64,000 nt of DNA from Batrachochytrium dendrobatidis JAM81. Lineage: Eukaryota > Chytridiomycota > Chytridiomycetes > Rhizophydiales. Under the pieces are notes generated by a model, which was not told the origin of the DNA, ran no database searches, and saw only the letters and a program-made list of their open reading frames with translations. Shown here one piece after another: positions 53,084 through 64,000 of this stretch (position 1 is its first letter; the number at the start of each line of letters is the position of its first letter). The stretch spans positions 557,993 to 621,992 of the forward strand of contig NW_006281104.1 of NCBI RefSeq assembly GCF_000203795.2, in the 5' to 3' direction. A program made the translations under genes and the position numbers.

Positions 53084-54905
53084 ATGAATAGTGATACTAC
53101 AAAATCATGCATGCATCCAAAGTCTGTAAATTTCAAAGTCGTTGACAACAAGTAAGATATTTGGCCTCGTTTACACTGACTTTGACAACACTTATATCAT
53201 TTAGTAGATACCATAAATTCAACATAGCAAGCCCAGTTCTTGAAACATTAAAATAACAATAATATGTTATTAGCTTAATTAAAAAGGGTGTTCCATTGAC
53301 TCAAGCTATATGCCAGGATTTACTTGTAACAGGGCATATTAGCTCATATATGGAGTTTTTTCATATGGCCGTCGAAAACCAACTCGGTATTGAATTTACG
53401 CCAGATATGCTGCATGCACTTCAAAATCTGCTGACCATTGCCGAAGACAGTTCAACCCGAGGTATATGCATCCACGTTTAAAGTACTATTCATTCACATA
53501 CTACATACCCGTCATTTTTTACAGATTCTCTAACAGTAGTGAATATGATGGTACTATGGTTTTAGGCGACGCAAAGGCCATTTATGAATCCAAAAAAAAC
53601 CTTGCTCAGTATTTTTTATTATCATCCAATTATAACATGGCAATATCCTATTTTCGCGAAACGTTGGATGCAGCTGCTGGAATTAAAGATGACCCGATGG
53701 TGGAAATTGAAGCAACCTTGAGTTTAGGCCATGCGTTGGAAAAATCGGGTAGCAGGCAACATGGTTATAGTCGCGATATTGAGAACTTGTGTTTTATTCT
53801 AATTCTAGATTGTAAATGTATATACTTTAGAGCATGTCAACGAATCCATCGAATGCTATGAAAACACTCGAAAATTAGCTGCAAGTCGTAACAATTTAGA
53901 TGGTGAAATCAGGGCATGCCAGCATTTAGTCAGTGGCCACACCCACATGGCCGAAAGTGTAAGCAACTTGCGTATTCCATTCGTCTCAATAAGCCATGCT
54001 ATTCAAGCTTTGATCAAATACTGACACACGAGTTTGTCAACTGCCAACAGTTTGAGTATTCGGGAGATTATGATCAAGCTATTTTCCATTACACCAAATG
54101 TCTCGAATATCTAACGCATCCCGTCTACGATGAGATGACCATCAGCGATATAGAATTTCGTTTAGGAAAAGTTCACAAGGATATTGGACAAATCGAAACT
54201 GCCATCAAGGTAGTATTTTGCTATAACTTGATCACCTAAAACAAACGCAAGACTCAGTTTCGATTTGATTAGTACTTGGAAAGATTTGTTGCCAAACCAA
54301 ATCTAATCAATGATAAAAGTAGACAAGGATGGGCTCAAGCTTCGCTGGCCTCTTGTTACGAAAGGTAAGTACAACATGCCATGGTAAAACTAGTGCTTGA
54401 GATGACCATCTCACTGGTTTATTGCAATGGATGTAGTGCTGGAAACCCGCAGCTTGCAGCCTCATATCTTCAGCAGTTTATTTCAGCAGCCGAATCCGAT
54501 CCGATCCAGCGCGTTGCTGTATCTCAAGCGTGTAACCAACTTGGCATGCTTTTCAACAAAATGGGTCAATTTGAACTAGCAGTAACTTATTTTGAGCGTC
54601 ACTTTCAGCTGATGACAGAAATCAGTAAAGATGATATGCAGGATTTAGAACAAAATACACACCAGCTGAACGACGGTGACGGAATTAAATCACCGTTGCC
54701 TTGGAACAAGACAGGTTCCACGTCAAAGTTATCTACAGTTCGTGTTGGTGGTGCACAGACACAGTTGGGCATTTCAAAAGGAAATGCTCAAATGGCACAG
54801 TATTTCGAGACAATCGTCGATTGCAATGGACTTGCATCACTGCTGCTGTGGAAAGCAAAGCGTTCATTTGGGTCCTATTTACCTACTCGTTTAGAAAATA
54901 TATGA
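53084..54905 (+). CDS. TPR protein, TTC29-like (flagellar/axonemal)
   Basis: Starts at ATG 53084 (MNSDTTKSCMHPKSVNF); several short exons follow. After the opening exons comes AICQDLLVTGHISSYMEFF, the block that precedes the repeats in TTC29. TPR helices follow: NLAQYFLLSSNYNMAISYF, ESIECYENTRKLAASRNN, FEYSGDYDQAIFHYTKCL, AASYLQQFISAAES and LGMLFNKMGQFELAVTYFERH. The C-terminus reads LGISKGNAQMAQYFETIVD and ends at TGA 54903-54905. TTC29 is an axonemal protein needed for sperm flagella in animals, which fits a fungus with a zoospore flagellum. The join near 53230-53285 (GTTCTT donor) is weak. The family call is from memory of the repeat layout and is moderate. Confidence 0.7.
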
Positions 54906-55011
54906 TGGATACTGGCACCACCAAACAATTCATTAAAAAGCTTAAATTCATTTTCAATTGAGTAATAAAGAGATAGAGCGGTATATGCAGTAGTTTAGAA
55001 CATCTTGCAGG

Positions 55012-57467
55012 CTAATGTTCGTTGTGTGGTTTAGATTCTAGGTCATCTGGATTGCTGCTTTTGTCTGAAAGCTCTTCATCCTCAGTCTCCAAATCATCAT
55101 CCAACTCATGCTCTGATGCAATATCAACAGCTGTTTGCTCCTCCAATTCCTTTTCCAGAGCTTTGATGCGTTCTGCAGATTTGGATACGCCACTCCAAAG
55201 CTTATCAATTAATGCCTTTTGCTCAGCAGATGTAGTGTTCCATTTACTAAAATATTGAACGGTACACAAAACACTGGTTACTATCAAATGGTAGATTCCA
55301 ACATTGTAAAAATCATCATGCCAAAACAGTTGACTTGCGTGAGTTCTAACGCGCTTTGGGCCTCTAATTCCATAAGAGTATTGGCAAATTGGGTAGCATC
55401 TTTCTTGTGCTATAATAGTTGCAGTCAAATGATTCAATACAGTTTTCAGGACCAATGTGTACCTTTATCTGCAAACAACAAAGCCTACCTTTTCTGTTGC
55501 CACATGGTATGCAAATTTAAGAAGTGTAATCTGTTTATCCCAAGACTCTGGATCGTACTCCTCCATTGACTGGCAGGCCTGTTCACACATTATGGGAATG
55601 CACTCGCTATCAACTTGAGTGTAGTTATCAATACAAGACATGGCATCATTTTGACTATGATCGCATGCAGCGCAATGCTTGCTTTCGGCCAAATTGAAAT
55701 CACTTGTCTGGGTATCGATATGTCGCAAATCAGAATGACATGTTTTTGATACAAGTTCTTTGTTCTCTTTAAGAGCTTCCTGAAGAGCAATTTTGAGTTC
55801 AGCACACTCCAGATGAATACCATTCAGCTTTTGCAATTCCATTCCTTGAATGATAAACTCTGAAGTGATATCACTATTTTTGGTTAGTTCGCGCCGCATG
55901 AGTTCTGCATCTTCCTCGAGATCCTTTATTTGGGCTTCGAGTAGATCAATTGCTGTATAAGCCTCTTTAAGCTCCTCAGAGTTGGATTCAGCTGTCTTGT
56001 GCACCTATAAAGATACAATACAGCACTAGTTAATACCACAGCAATAGCAGCATAATAATCACAATACATAAAAAGCTGCCATCCATTTCATACCGTTTCA
56101 TTTTCATCAAGAGTGTGCTTTAGTGCTGTTTCTATTTTGTGAGCATGCTCTTTTACTCTTTCCAGTTCTTTTTCAAGCATAAAATTGACGGATTCGATTG
56201 ACATGGCAGTGGTTTTCAGCTGTTCGATTTCTGTTTCCAGTTTTAATACCTCAACAACATGCTTACTCTCCTGTTCTTCAAATGTGCTGATCGCGTCATA
56301 ACAGTCTTTGATTTCCATATTCAAGTTTTCGATTTTGTTGGCATCTTGTAAAATCTGAGCTTCTTGAATTTGAACTTGAGATTCCAACTCTTCTACACGA
56401 ACCTGCTGAATCCACACATCAGCATAAGCTTGAGGTTGAGATTTCAATGACTCTACTTCTTCGCGTAGTTTTGATACAAGCTGACCAAGCTCATCTACAA
56501 GTTGATCTTTATCCTTTAATTTTGCTTTAAAAGCAGTATTTTCTGTAGACCATTCATTCTGGATGTGTTTAACGATTTCCTCACGTTCGATGACTTCGGC
56601 ACGCAATCGCTCTTCAGTATCAAGCTGTTCAATTTGATCTCTCCGTAAGGATCTCAGTTCTTGCTGCAGCTGCACAACAGAAGACCGAAGGGCAAGCACC
56701 TCGGTAGCACGAGCCTCTAGCTCGATTTGAAAACGTATACTTTTGTTGGATTCTTCAGACAAACGAGATTGAAGAGCAGTCATGTCAGTCTCCAGTTTGG
56801 TTGTAGAAGGTACATTAGACTCTGCAGCATGGACCCCTTCATCATCAGACATTGGACAGTCGAATGTAGGGTTTTTGTTTATTGCATCCTAAAATAGCAA
56901 AATCAATCAACTGGATCCAATTTTAGCTGATCAATGCATGTTTTTAAACATAGTAACCTACAGAAGCATTGCATTGAGATCTGACACTAGATACACTGCG
57001 GGATCGAGTAGAGTGGAGTGAATTGGATATATGTGATTGAGATAAAGACTTTGTAGTGCGAGCAGCAGCAGTAGAAGACATGGGTTTTGTAGTTGAAGTC
57101 TGAACACTTTTGCGAATAGAGGTTGTAGCATTCTTAGTGTCATGTTTTGGTTTAGTAGTTTTTGGCTATAATTGAATAGAACAGAAGCTGTCAAGTTTAT
57201 AAACAAGTACTGAATAACAAGTAAAGAATCTTGCCTTGAATGGAGTGCTGCGAGTAGCATTATTGACCAGTCCAGCAAGTGCAGGTCGTTGTGCAGAAGT
57301 GCCTGCTTTTGCCTTGGACTTCAAGTCCTGTTCATCCAGAATCAACAAGTTGGCTGTTTAGTAATGCATTTACTATGGCCAGTATCAAGACTTGAAGTTA
57401 CCTTGAACTGAGCCAGTTTCTCTTCCCTAGTCAATGGTTTAGTTGTAGACTGAAGCAAGTTGTCCAT
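55012..57467 (-). CDS. long coiled-coil protein, function unknown
   Basis: Starts at ATG 57465-57467 (MDNLLQSTTKPLTREEKLAQ) and ends at TAG 55012-55014. The N-terminal 120 residues are basic and Ser/Thr-rich (KSKAKAGTSAQRPAL, ATTSIRKSVQTS). A long coiled coil follows (exon about 56092-56850, with heptads in ELEARATEVLALRSSVVQLQ and a Leu/Glu-rich run), then a second coiled coil (about 55490-56004), a shorter segment SAERIKALEKELEEQ, and a very acidic tail. A basic N-terminus plus a long coiled coil is common in microtubule- or centrosome-associated proteins, but no family is recognised. One intron has a GC donor (57234 downward), with the acceptor next to exon base 57165. Confidence 0.7.
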
Positions 57468-57627
57468 AGAATTGCAGTTTGAAGTAAAATAGTCAAGTGT
57501 TCGGACATGTTCAGACATGAATTAACAGTTGATGAATCTGCTGCAGTAACAGCAGATTTGTTCAGATTTTTAATCAATTCAATTGTTCAACAGTTTTATC
57601 TGACATTTCAATTCTTGACTGTTGGTC

Positions 57628-60512
57628 ATGAATGGAATGATAAATGCCATGACAGAACCTGAGAATTCAACACAACTCAGCCAGCAATCGTTGCTTTCTA
57701 AACCAAATTGCTTCAAGCGGTTTAAACCTGAAATCGCTGACTGCAGTAATGTAATTGTCATGTTTGGGATTTGTTAGTTATCAATTACTGACATCAAATC
57801 ATATAAATCAGACAGAAACTTTGGTTGCTAAACGCAGGCGCTCTGCCGTGCCAACTGTTCATCACTTGAATGTCGCTCATACCGATACTTGTATTTCAAG
57901 CTCTCCGTTCTTGGTTCCTGAAAAAGCTTCTAGACTCTCATTTCCAACCACTTCACTGAATGCTGGGCGTAGGCTGGACAAGTTTCCTAAATCTCCTGCT
58001 AGAATAGGCTCAAAGTCTTTATTACGAGGCTTTCTCAGAACCATAACAGACCCAAACATTCCTGATTCTGATATTCAACTCACTGCATCACTTGATCACA
58101 AAGATTCCGTATCTGCCGCACCACATCCTCCTGCTCGAGGTGGTCGAGCAAGAAATCCATTCGCTATCAGACAAGAAAACAAAGTATTCAGTTCTTTAAA
58201 CAAACCAAAAGATCCATTTTCATTACTGTCCGAATCTCTTCAGACTCAATCATGTTCTACTTCCACTGCCATTGAAACTACATTTTCCACTTCCATAAAA
58301 TCTAAAGATTTGGATTCAGTCCAATTCAAACCATTGTCCCCAATTGATCATCTATGCGTAGCTGATAGATGTGCAGACCAGACCAATCTTTCTACTTTTG
58401 CAGTGTCTTTAAATCACCAGCTTGAAAACAATCAAGATAATCTTGTGCACAATACCTCTTCATCTCCAAAACTTTCATCATGTCAAACCACTGCTTTAGA
58501 TCCTAGCTTTGATTCTCAACACGAAAACGACGCCAGTGATGAGTTGTCCAAAAAAGGCAAGCATAGTTTGTTTTAGAGCAAAGATTTGTAACGAGACTAA
58601 CTTTTATAGTTTGTTTATAAACGCAGATGCCATCCGTTTCTACGATCTCTTGTCGCGAAAAAAGGATGTATGTGGTTGGTTGACGCTAATGAATCAAATG
58701 TTTAATGGCAGTTGTTGCTCACGCTTGATGTTTTGTTGATAATGTAGACTACACGGTTTCAAATAGGTATCGATAAGCTAGAAAAATGGAAGTCGGCGAT
58801 TTTGATACCATCAGATACTCCCATTATAGATGCATCGCAGAATCCAACAGTTGTAAAAGGTTTCGAGGCAAAATCCGAGGTGAGTTTAGTGTTTGAATAT
58901 ACAAACTAAATAACTCGGTATTGTGGTTAATGATGCTTTGATTTTACTTGTTGACGTAGCGACATATTCAAACTTTGGATTCTCTCCCGCATGTTGATAG
59001 CACTCTAAAAACTGAAATTGTGGTGACATCCAATTATTCGCTCGACTGGTGTAATTTCGAAAACTCTTCTCAAGAGTCTAGATGCTTGACTCAGTTTACC
59101 TCTTTGTCTGACCCCGCAGTTGTAAGTATCTATTTTGGTTGGTTACAGCATTTATTTGGTTCTTATTTTTTGCTGTTGATAGACTCCATGTGAAAAATTC
59201 ATGTGCAATACATTCCACTGGTCGTATGGATCTATCCCTGTTTCTCCAACTCTGCAACAATGTAGAACGCGAATTTTTGCTAAACAACGTCAAGGAGTTG
59301 CTCTTGCCGATCATGAAAAATTTGAACTAAAGTGTTTCCAAGATTCAGAAGAAGAATGGTGCGTGTTTTGCTATTTCAATTAAAAACTCGACACAATATC
59401 ACCATACTGACAGTGTAAGATTTGATTTCAACACATGCTGGCTGTAAATTGCTTTTAGGAAGCATTCGTTTCAATCGCTGTATTTTACTTTGAAAAACAG
59501 CGAAACGTTGTATTTCTATTATGCAAGTTCTCAGTTTACTGCACTATTTGTTCAGTCAAGTTTAATTTCAAACATTTCTTTGAAACCTAAACAAGTATCG
59601 TCCATTCTTAACGGTGCAACATCACCGTTTGTCGTATATCTGACTAGAGTCACTATGGGCACAAGAATTCAGTTGGAAAAAGAGGGTGAGTGGTTTCATT
59701 GCTTTTTAATGTGATACTTGAATATACTTATATTTTGATGTAGATATCCAATGGGAGCTAGTCGAATCAGCATCCAATGTTGCTCAGACTGATTTGAAAA
59801 GCGATGGGTCCGAAAAAATACTTCAATTGAATGAAACAGACGACGAAAATGTATATGATGGCGAGGATGTATTTATATCTGGACCTCGTAAATGGAAACA
59901 TGCTCGTAGTTTGGCTACTCTTAGAATTGTTGATTCTAAATCTGTACATGCATTGTTTGACTACATTTTAAACTGGACAGACCCGAGTATTGAAGCACGA
60001 GCAAGTTGCCTTCCAACACTTATTTCACCCAAACCCTTCTTGAATGCGCAGTTGAAACGTATGAAGGTAATCTAATCGCATTCATATTTTTTGAATAGCA
60101 GCTGCAGTTTACTACATTCCATACTATCATATTGCAAGTTATTGTAGATCAACAATATACTAAACTGATTGTATTTTGGAAATTTCAGGTTTTACGCAAT
60201 AGCAAAGTACAAGTAGCCCACGAAGACTCATTGACAGGTCAATCCACTATACAACATGTATATAAGCTCCATTTAAGTGGTACGCTTCTTCCTACTCATT
60301 TTGAAGCCATGCTACATTGTCTAGTTGAACAGCAACGAAAATCTGCCAAAGAATACGGCAGCACAAGTAATCAAACTTTGTTTTCTGTCAAGGTGACAAC
60401 AGATCATTCAACCATTGGACTTCCTGCGATATTTTCTTTGGCACGCGATGCACACACTCTATCCAATGTTCAATCCATCACAGCAACAAATGGGTGGCTA
60501 TTAATGAAATAA
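57628..60512 (+). CDS. DONSON: DONSON-family DNA replication factor
   Basis: Exon 1 is 57628-57750 (start ATG 57628; in-frame ATGs also at 57637 and 57649) and joins ACAGAAACT at 57812 in frame. The disordered N-terminus contains GGRARNPFAI, like the NPF box of DONSON. The folded part has TPCEKFMCNTFHWSYGSIPVSP, then SFQSLYFTLKN, YFYYASSQFTALFV, PFVVYLTRVTMGTRIQLEKE, an acidic loop, ARSLATLRIVDSKSVHALFDY, LPTLISPKPFLNAQL, and YKLHLSGTLLPTHFEAML. The order and wording match animal DONSON, which helps load the CMG helicase and protects replication forks. The stop TAA is at 60510-60512. The join around 58570-58770 is the least certain. Confidence 0.82.
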
Positions 60513-61681
60513 TATAATATATATAGCCTGTTTTTAGAAACGCTTAGAATCACAAAAAGGTGATTGGATAGGATTGATCTTGAACGGATTTTTAATTTCA
60601 ATTTACAGTTCAAGTGATATTTTCCTATAACCGTGTTTACGTGAAATGCAACATTTGATGGATTCATCATGAATTGATTAGTTTGGTTGAAAATGAACAG
60701 TCGTTATGCTTTTATACTACAATTTGTTCAGTTTTAGCACAAGTCTATTTTGAACCTTTTTAAAGTCGTCTTCACAAAATGAATCTTGAATTTATCTTAC
60801 AGTCCAATCAGGAATAGACAATGATCAAAGTGTGTTGTTTTGTGGAATGGAATGTTGCATAGCGTTGTTTAGAAAGTCAGAATAGTACAGTCTTGTCGGC
60901 TGTTTTGATCCATCTCAAACATACCGACCATCATATGATTACAAACTATAGTTTTGAACTGGTGTGTTTAAATCTTGCACTTTTGTCTTTGTATAGCCAT
61001 ACATTGTACAATCACCAGATTCATTCATTGCAATCTAGACATTTGCTTGAATATTCCCAATAAAGTCTGGTCACATTTCCTTATGATAATCTGTCACTTA
61101 CAAATGTTGGGTTTTGTACGTAATATGGTTTTCAAGATCATTGGCATTGTTGGTCGAGATATTTGCATTGGGTAAAAGTCCACAAGTACACTTGCAGCAT
61201 CTCGTCGTCCAAGTGTTGATGATTACAGGTTGCTAAGCCATCAATCAATGTTTGATGACAATATATTATAAAAAGTAGAGATTGATACGTAAAAGGACAT
61301 GTTTTGAATGCTAAAACCAAAACCCATTTCTAAACAATAATTCAAAAGGACACAATGTTGTCCAATAGTATTGATATTCATTCAATATGAGACTATCATG
61401 TATTTTAGCTTATTTGATGTTCCATTTTACGCGAGTATGGCTGTAAATGAATCGGGTAAATATCAACGTCAACAGTGGTCATTTTATACTAATGAATGCA
61501 TTGTTTTTGAAGAGATTCCCATTACGATCGATATTTAAAGTATCAAAATACATCCTTATTTGTATTTTGGACTGGAAACCATGTGGATTATTTTGCTTCA
61601 TCCAGTCGATACTAGATTCACCAGTAATACTCAATACATTACTGTATGATATGAAACTAAATAAACAACAGTATCAAATGA
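60513..61681. other. gene-free interval between DONSON and RPC9, mostly occupied by element B
   Basis: About 1.17 kb between convergent genes with no credible ORF. Most of it lies inside putative TIR element B (60624-61448). The rest is AT-rich 3' flank. Confidence 0.5.
60624..61448. mobile_element. putative TIR element B (MITE-like)
   Basis: The left end (60624-60655) is the reverse complement of the dispersed motif (core here GTTTACGTGAAATGC). The right end (about 61395-61448) carries ATTTTACGCGAGTATGGC then TGTAAAT in forward sense. The internal motif ATTGTACAATCACCA at 61003-61017 matches element A, with similarity extending over about 35 bases. No transposase ORF and no confirmed target-site duplication. 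Confidence 0.48.
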
Positions 61682-62157
61682 CTATTCTTGTATATTATCT
61701 AAAACAGGTTTATCGTAGGGCAAAGTGTCATTCAAGATCTGCAGCAGTTCCGTTAGCTGGTCTTCAGTAAATCGAATTTCGCATTCCTCGATAATTGCAC
61801 TCAGTTCAATAGCAGACACTGGTCTCAGATTCAGCAACTGAAGTTTTTCGGCTTTTGTTAGTGACCATGTCTTGATAGCTTCCAAAAATGAATTCACTTG
61901 AGGTTTGGTTTGGTCTTTACATGGGAGTGCTGAGAGATATGTTACGACTTCGTATTCGACTGTGTGCAGGTCTTGAAAAGTTGCAGTGTTTTGTTTTTTG
62001 GAGCGTCGTTTTGTGCTTTCTTGAAGAAAGTTGAGAACCTCGCTATCGCATACTATATATATGCATTTAAAAATGATATTGTCAGTATAGGTCGATGCTT
62101 GAAGAGATGCTCATTATAGTACATACACAATGCAGAATTGATTTGAACTGTATTCAT
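61682..62157 (-). CDS. RPC9: RNA polymerase III subunit RPC9 (Rpc17/CRCP)
   Basis: Two exons, 62127-62157 and 61682-62052, giving 133 aa. The first exon MNTVQINSAL joins LCDSEVLNFLQE, matching the NSALLSNYEV opening of CRCP. Later come YEVVTYLSALPC and the HRDC-like domain AEKLQLLNLRPVSAIELSAIIEECEIRFTEDQ. RPC9 pairs with RPC8 in the stalk of RNA polymerase III and is the Rpb4 counterpart. Size matches the family. The stop TAG is at 61682-61684. Putative TIR element C starts about 155 bp upstream of the start codon. Confidence 0.9.
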
Positions 62158-62310
62158 CACAGCTGATGTTTCTAATTAAATGAGCTAGATCGACAATGGT
62201 TGGTGTATGAAATTCAAGTCCTACAGCTGTATATGCACTTGCAATAGAAAATAGAATCAGTTTCACCAACACTACACTGTCCAAGAAATGCAATCAATCA
62301 AATGGAAAGA

Positions 62311-62687
62311 ATTTACTGCTATATTCACGTCAAATACAACACTTGTGTACAAACTCATCTTTGTATTCTAAAAACTCGGATACATTCTAATTCAAAAAAA
62401 CAATGATCGCATATATTAGTAATGCAGCTGTTACTTGCATGCCAATCACTCCATGTTTACTTGCAATGTTCATTTTGGAGAATTGGTGATTGAACAAGTG
62501 TCAAGGATTTGGGATTGCTAGAATAAAGATGAGCATTCGTTCAGTGTTTTATATTAAAACAAGCCGAGACTAGAGCTAAAGAGTTTACTCGACAGTGCTG
62601 TTTAGTAAATCAATTATTTCATCAAACTGTCATGTATTTTGGTCCCTTTATTCAGTGTTTTATTTTACATCAATACGATTATAATTG
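62311..62687. mobile_element. putative small TIR element C (MITE-like) upstream of BUD32
   Basis: The left end (62311-62342) is the reverse complement of the motif (GTATTTGACGTGAATA with AGTAAAT at the outer edge). The right end (about 62630-62687) has ATTTTACATCAATACG. The right half also shares the CCTTTATT...GTGTTT extension with solo copy D. An inverted, imperfect version of the internal motif (TTGGTGATTGAACAA) lies at about 62482-62497. No ORF. The right end is about 13 bp from the BUD32 ATG. Confidence 0.5.
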
Positions 62688-62699
62688 ATATCCAACATC

Positions 62700-63701
62700 A
62701 TGTCAGAGTTGAAAGTATTGAAGCAAGGCGCAGAAGCAGTTGAGTCATTCTTGAATGCCTTTAGTTGTGCGTATTGATGGCAGCTTGGAATGGATGAACT
62801 GACTATTCATGTTATTTTGGATGGAATGCATTGCTGCTGATAGAGGATTTACAGATGTGATTTCTCTGGCAGACCAGCGATTGCTAAACAAAGATTCAGA
62901 AAGACATATAGAAATCCAGTTCTGGATCAGAAACTAACAGCCAAGCGAGTGGTGCAGGAAGCTCGTTGCCTGCACCGACTGCGAAAGGCTGGGATAAATA
63001 CTCCAGCACTGTATCTGTTGGATACAGTCAATAACACAATCTATATGGAATATGTAGATGGCGAAACAGTGCGTGATGTGCTTTGCAATACAAGTGGTTG
63101 CACTGAATGTAAGACTGAATAGTATCGAGTTGTGAGCATGCACTTGAATACTCACTTTTGTAAAGTAAAAGCTATTGCCGAGTCCATTGGATCGGATCTG
63201 GCTCAAATGCACGATATGGATCTCATTCATGGTGATTTGACTACATCTAATATTATTGTTCGTCGAGATACTCGCACTTTGGTTTGGATCGACTTTGGTC
63301 TTAGCTATGCATCTGCTCTAACAGAGGATAAGGGTGTGGATCTGTACGTGCTTGAGCGAGCCATTCTCAGTACACATCCCAACGAGGCAGCAGAGCTGGT
63401 AAGACCAATTGCTTGCTTTGTTTCAGACCATTTAAAACAAAGTCTGAACTCAATGAGTCTAGTTTGAGCACATTGTTGAATGCTACAAATCTAAATCCAA
63501 AAACGCAAAGCAAGTACTCGACAAGTTTGAAAAAGGTAAAACTCGCAGTCTATCAGATCCGAATTCGATATTAAAATGGGATACCTTTATTGCATGCTAT
63601 TCTGGATATTGGTCATTCTGACGGTTTGCTTTTGACAATCATTGGATCTGCAATACAAAATAGTGCGACGGCGTGGACGAAAACGGACAGCATTTGGATA
63701 A
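62700..63701 (+). CDS. BUD32: BUD32/TP53RK (PRPK) atypical kinase of the KEOPS complex
   Basis: Starts at ATG 62700 ([13 protein letters not shown]) and ends at TAA 63699-63701. Small atypical kinase/ATPase of the KEOPS complex, required for the t6A modification of tRNAs. Visible: [17 protein letters not shown] (with the ATP-site Lys and the RxxKxYR element), [48 protein letters not shown] (HGD-type catalytic loop), [23 protein letters not shown] and STHP. The C-terminal exon from 63664 gives [12 protein letters not shown], the conserved basic tail. The join between exon 1 (ending about 62738) and the next exon (near 62855) is unresolved. Confidence 0.9.
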
Positions 63702-63790
63702 AAATGATGCTTCATGGATCTGGGTTCCAGCCCAACATACAAGACTTGTTTATTTTGCTTTGCTGAATCAGATATGTCATCAAACATTTG

Positions 63791-64000
63791 TTAATGGCCA
63801 CCATCTCCTTCGGCTGATCCTGGCATATGGCCAAATGTGCGTTCTGGGGAAATGAGAGGATTAAGCTGAGCAATGTATGTGATGGCCCACCTAATTAATG
63901 AAACATGACAAGTTATATTTTGACCGTATTTATGAAACCATTCATCTGTTGTTTCCAATCTATAAAACTTACATGAGCCAGCAGCTGATGGCTGAAATGA
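63791..64000 (-). CDS. V-type ATPase subunit e (VMA9), C-terminal part, cut by window end
   Basis: Two exon pieces on the minus strand, 63973-64000 (continuing beyond the window) and 63791-63890, joined in frame. They read ISAISCWLMWAITYIAQLNP, then LISPERTFG and a hydrophilic tail ending at TAA 63791-63793. The WAITYIAQLNPLISP stretch matches the second transmembrane helix and end of the small V0 subunit e, which is needed for V-ATPase assembly in ER/vacuolar membranes. Total family length is about 75-85 aa, so only the first helix is missing. The exons are short and easy to miss. Confidence 0.72.
   Translation of the reverse strand, partial: SFQPSAAGSCKFYRLETTDEWFHKYGQNITCHVSLIRWAITYIAQLNPLISPERTFGHMPGSAEGDGGH

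Noticed and set aside
61447..61770. 107-codon plus-strand ORF starting beside the right end of element B
   Set aside because: It overlaps the 3' end of RPC9 in antisense, has biased hydrophobic composition and no recognisable domain; likely chance.

Overview
The window is a gene-dense stretch of a fungal nuclear genome. It is AT-rich and carries many short spliceosomal introns with GT-AG ends (about 50-150 nt is usual). Several fungal hallmarks are present: PMT1-type O-mannosyltransferase, HIS6, a YPK/Gad8-type AGC kinase with a C2 domain, and a PAK/Ste20 kinase. They sit beside genes typical of zoosporic (flagellated) fungi and animals: a TTC29-like flagellar TPR protein, a rhodopsin-class GPCR, RAB3GAP2, DONSON and a long RPAP2. 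A chytrid fungus, possibly a Batrachochytrium relative (Rhizophydiales), is the best inference; the exact taxon cannot be fixed from sequence alone. I see no prokaryotic DNA, rRNA, tRNA, CRISPR array or autonomous transposon.

Layout. 0-1.1 kb: 3' part of a class A GPCR (+). 1.8-4.3 kb: RPAP2/RTR1 CTD phosphatase (-). 4.6-5.8 kb: glycolipid transfer protein (-). 6.4-7.9 kb: unknown MGCGAS-type, probably acylated protein (+). 8.6-13.7 kb: RAB3GAP2 (+). 14.1-16.5 kb: YPK/SGK kinase (-). 17.2-18.1 kb: peptide deformylase (-). 18.5-19.8 kb: RCC1-repeat protein (+). 19.8-24.4 kb: KNL1/Spc105 kinetochore scaffold (-). 24.8-29.2 kb: PMT1-type mannosyltransferase (-). 29.3-33.4 kb: RPAP1 (-). 33.9-35.2 kb: HIS6 (+). 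35.3-37.2 kb: DUF89/ARMT1 (-). 37.5-40.0 kb: importin alpha (-). 40.2-43.8 kb: PAK kinase (-). 44.2-46.6 kb: unknown helical, PPR-like protein (-). 46.9-49.6 kb: 4E-T-like eIF4E-binding protein (-). 49.8-52.8 kb: RBM39 (+). 53.1-54.9 kb: TTC29-like (+). 55.0-57.5 kb: coiled-coil protein (-). 57.6-60.5 kb: DONSON (+). 61.7-62.2 kb: RPC9 (-). 62.7-63.7 kb: BUD32 (+). 63.8 kb to the end: partial V-ATPase subunit e (-).

The genes are ordinary eukaryotic core genes and do not form an operon-like unit. Three encode RNA polymerase assembly factors or subunits (RPAP2, RPAP1, RPC9), and several serve nuclear transport, chromosome segregation or replication (importin alpha, KNL1, DONSON).

The most unusual structure is not a gene. 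A roughly 30-bp motif occurs seven times between genes. Six copies form three outward-facing inverted pairs, 0.37-0.83 kb apart, that share an internal motif. This looks like a family of small TIR elements (MITE-like) whose ends lie 10-65 bp upstream of the RPAP1, HIS6 and BUD32 start codons. Other patterns worth a look are at least two clear GC-AG introns plus a probable third, and seven genes whose stop codon overlaps an AATAAA hexamer.

Exon coordinates were derived by hand from splice signals and reading-frame continuity. Those stated exactly keep frame across the whole gene; first exons marked uncertain could not be settled.
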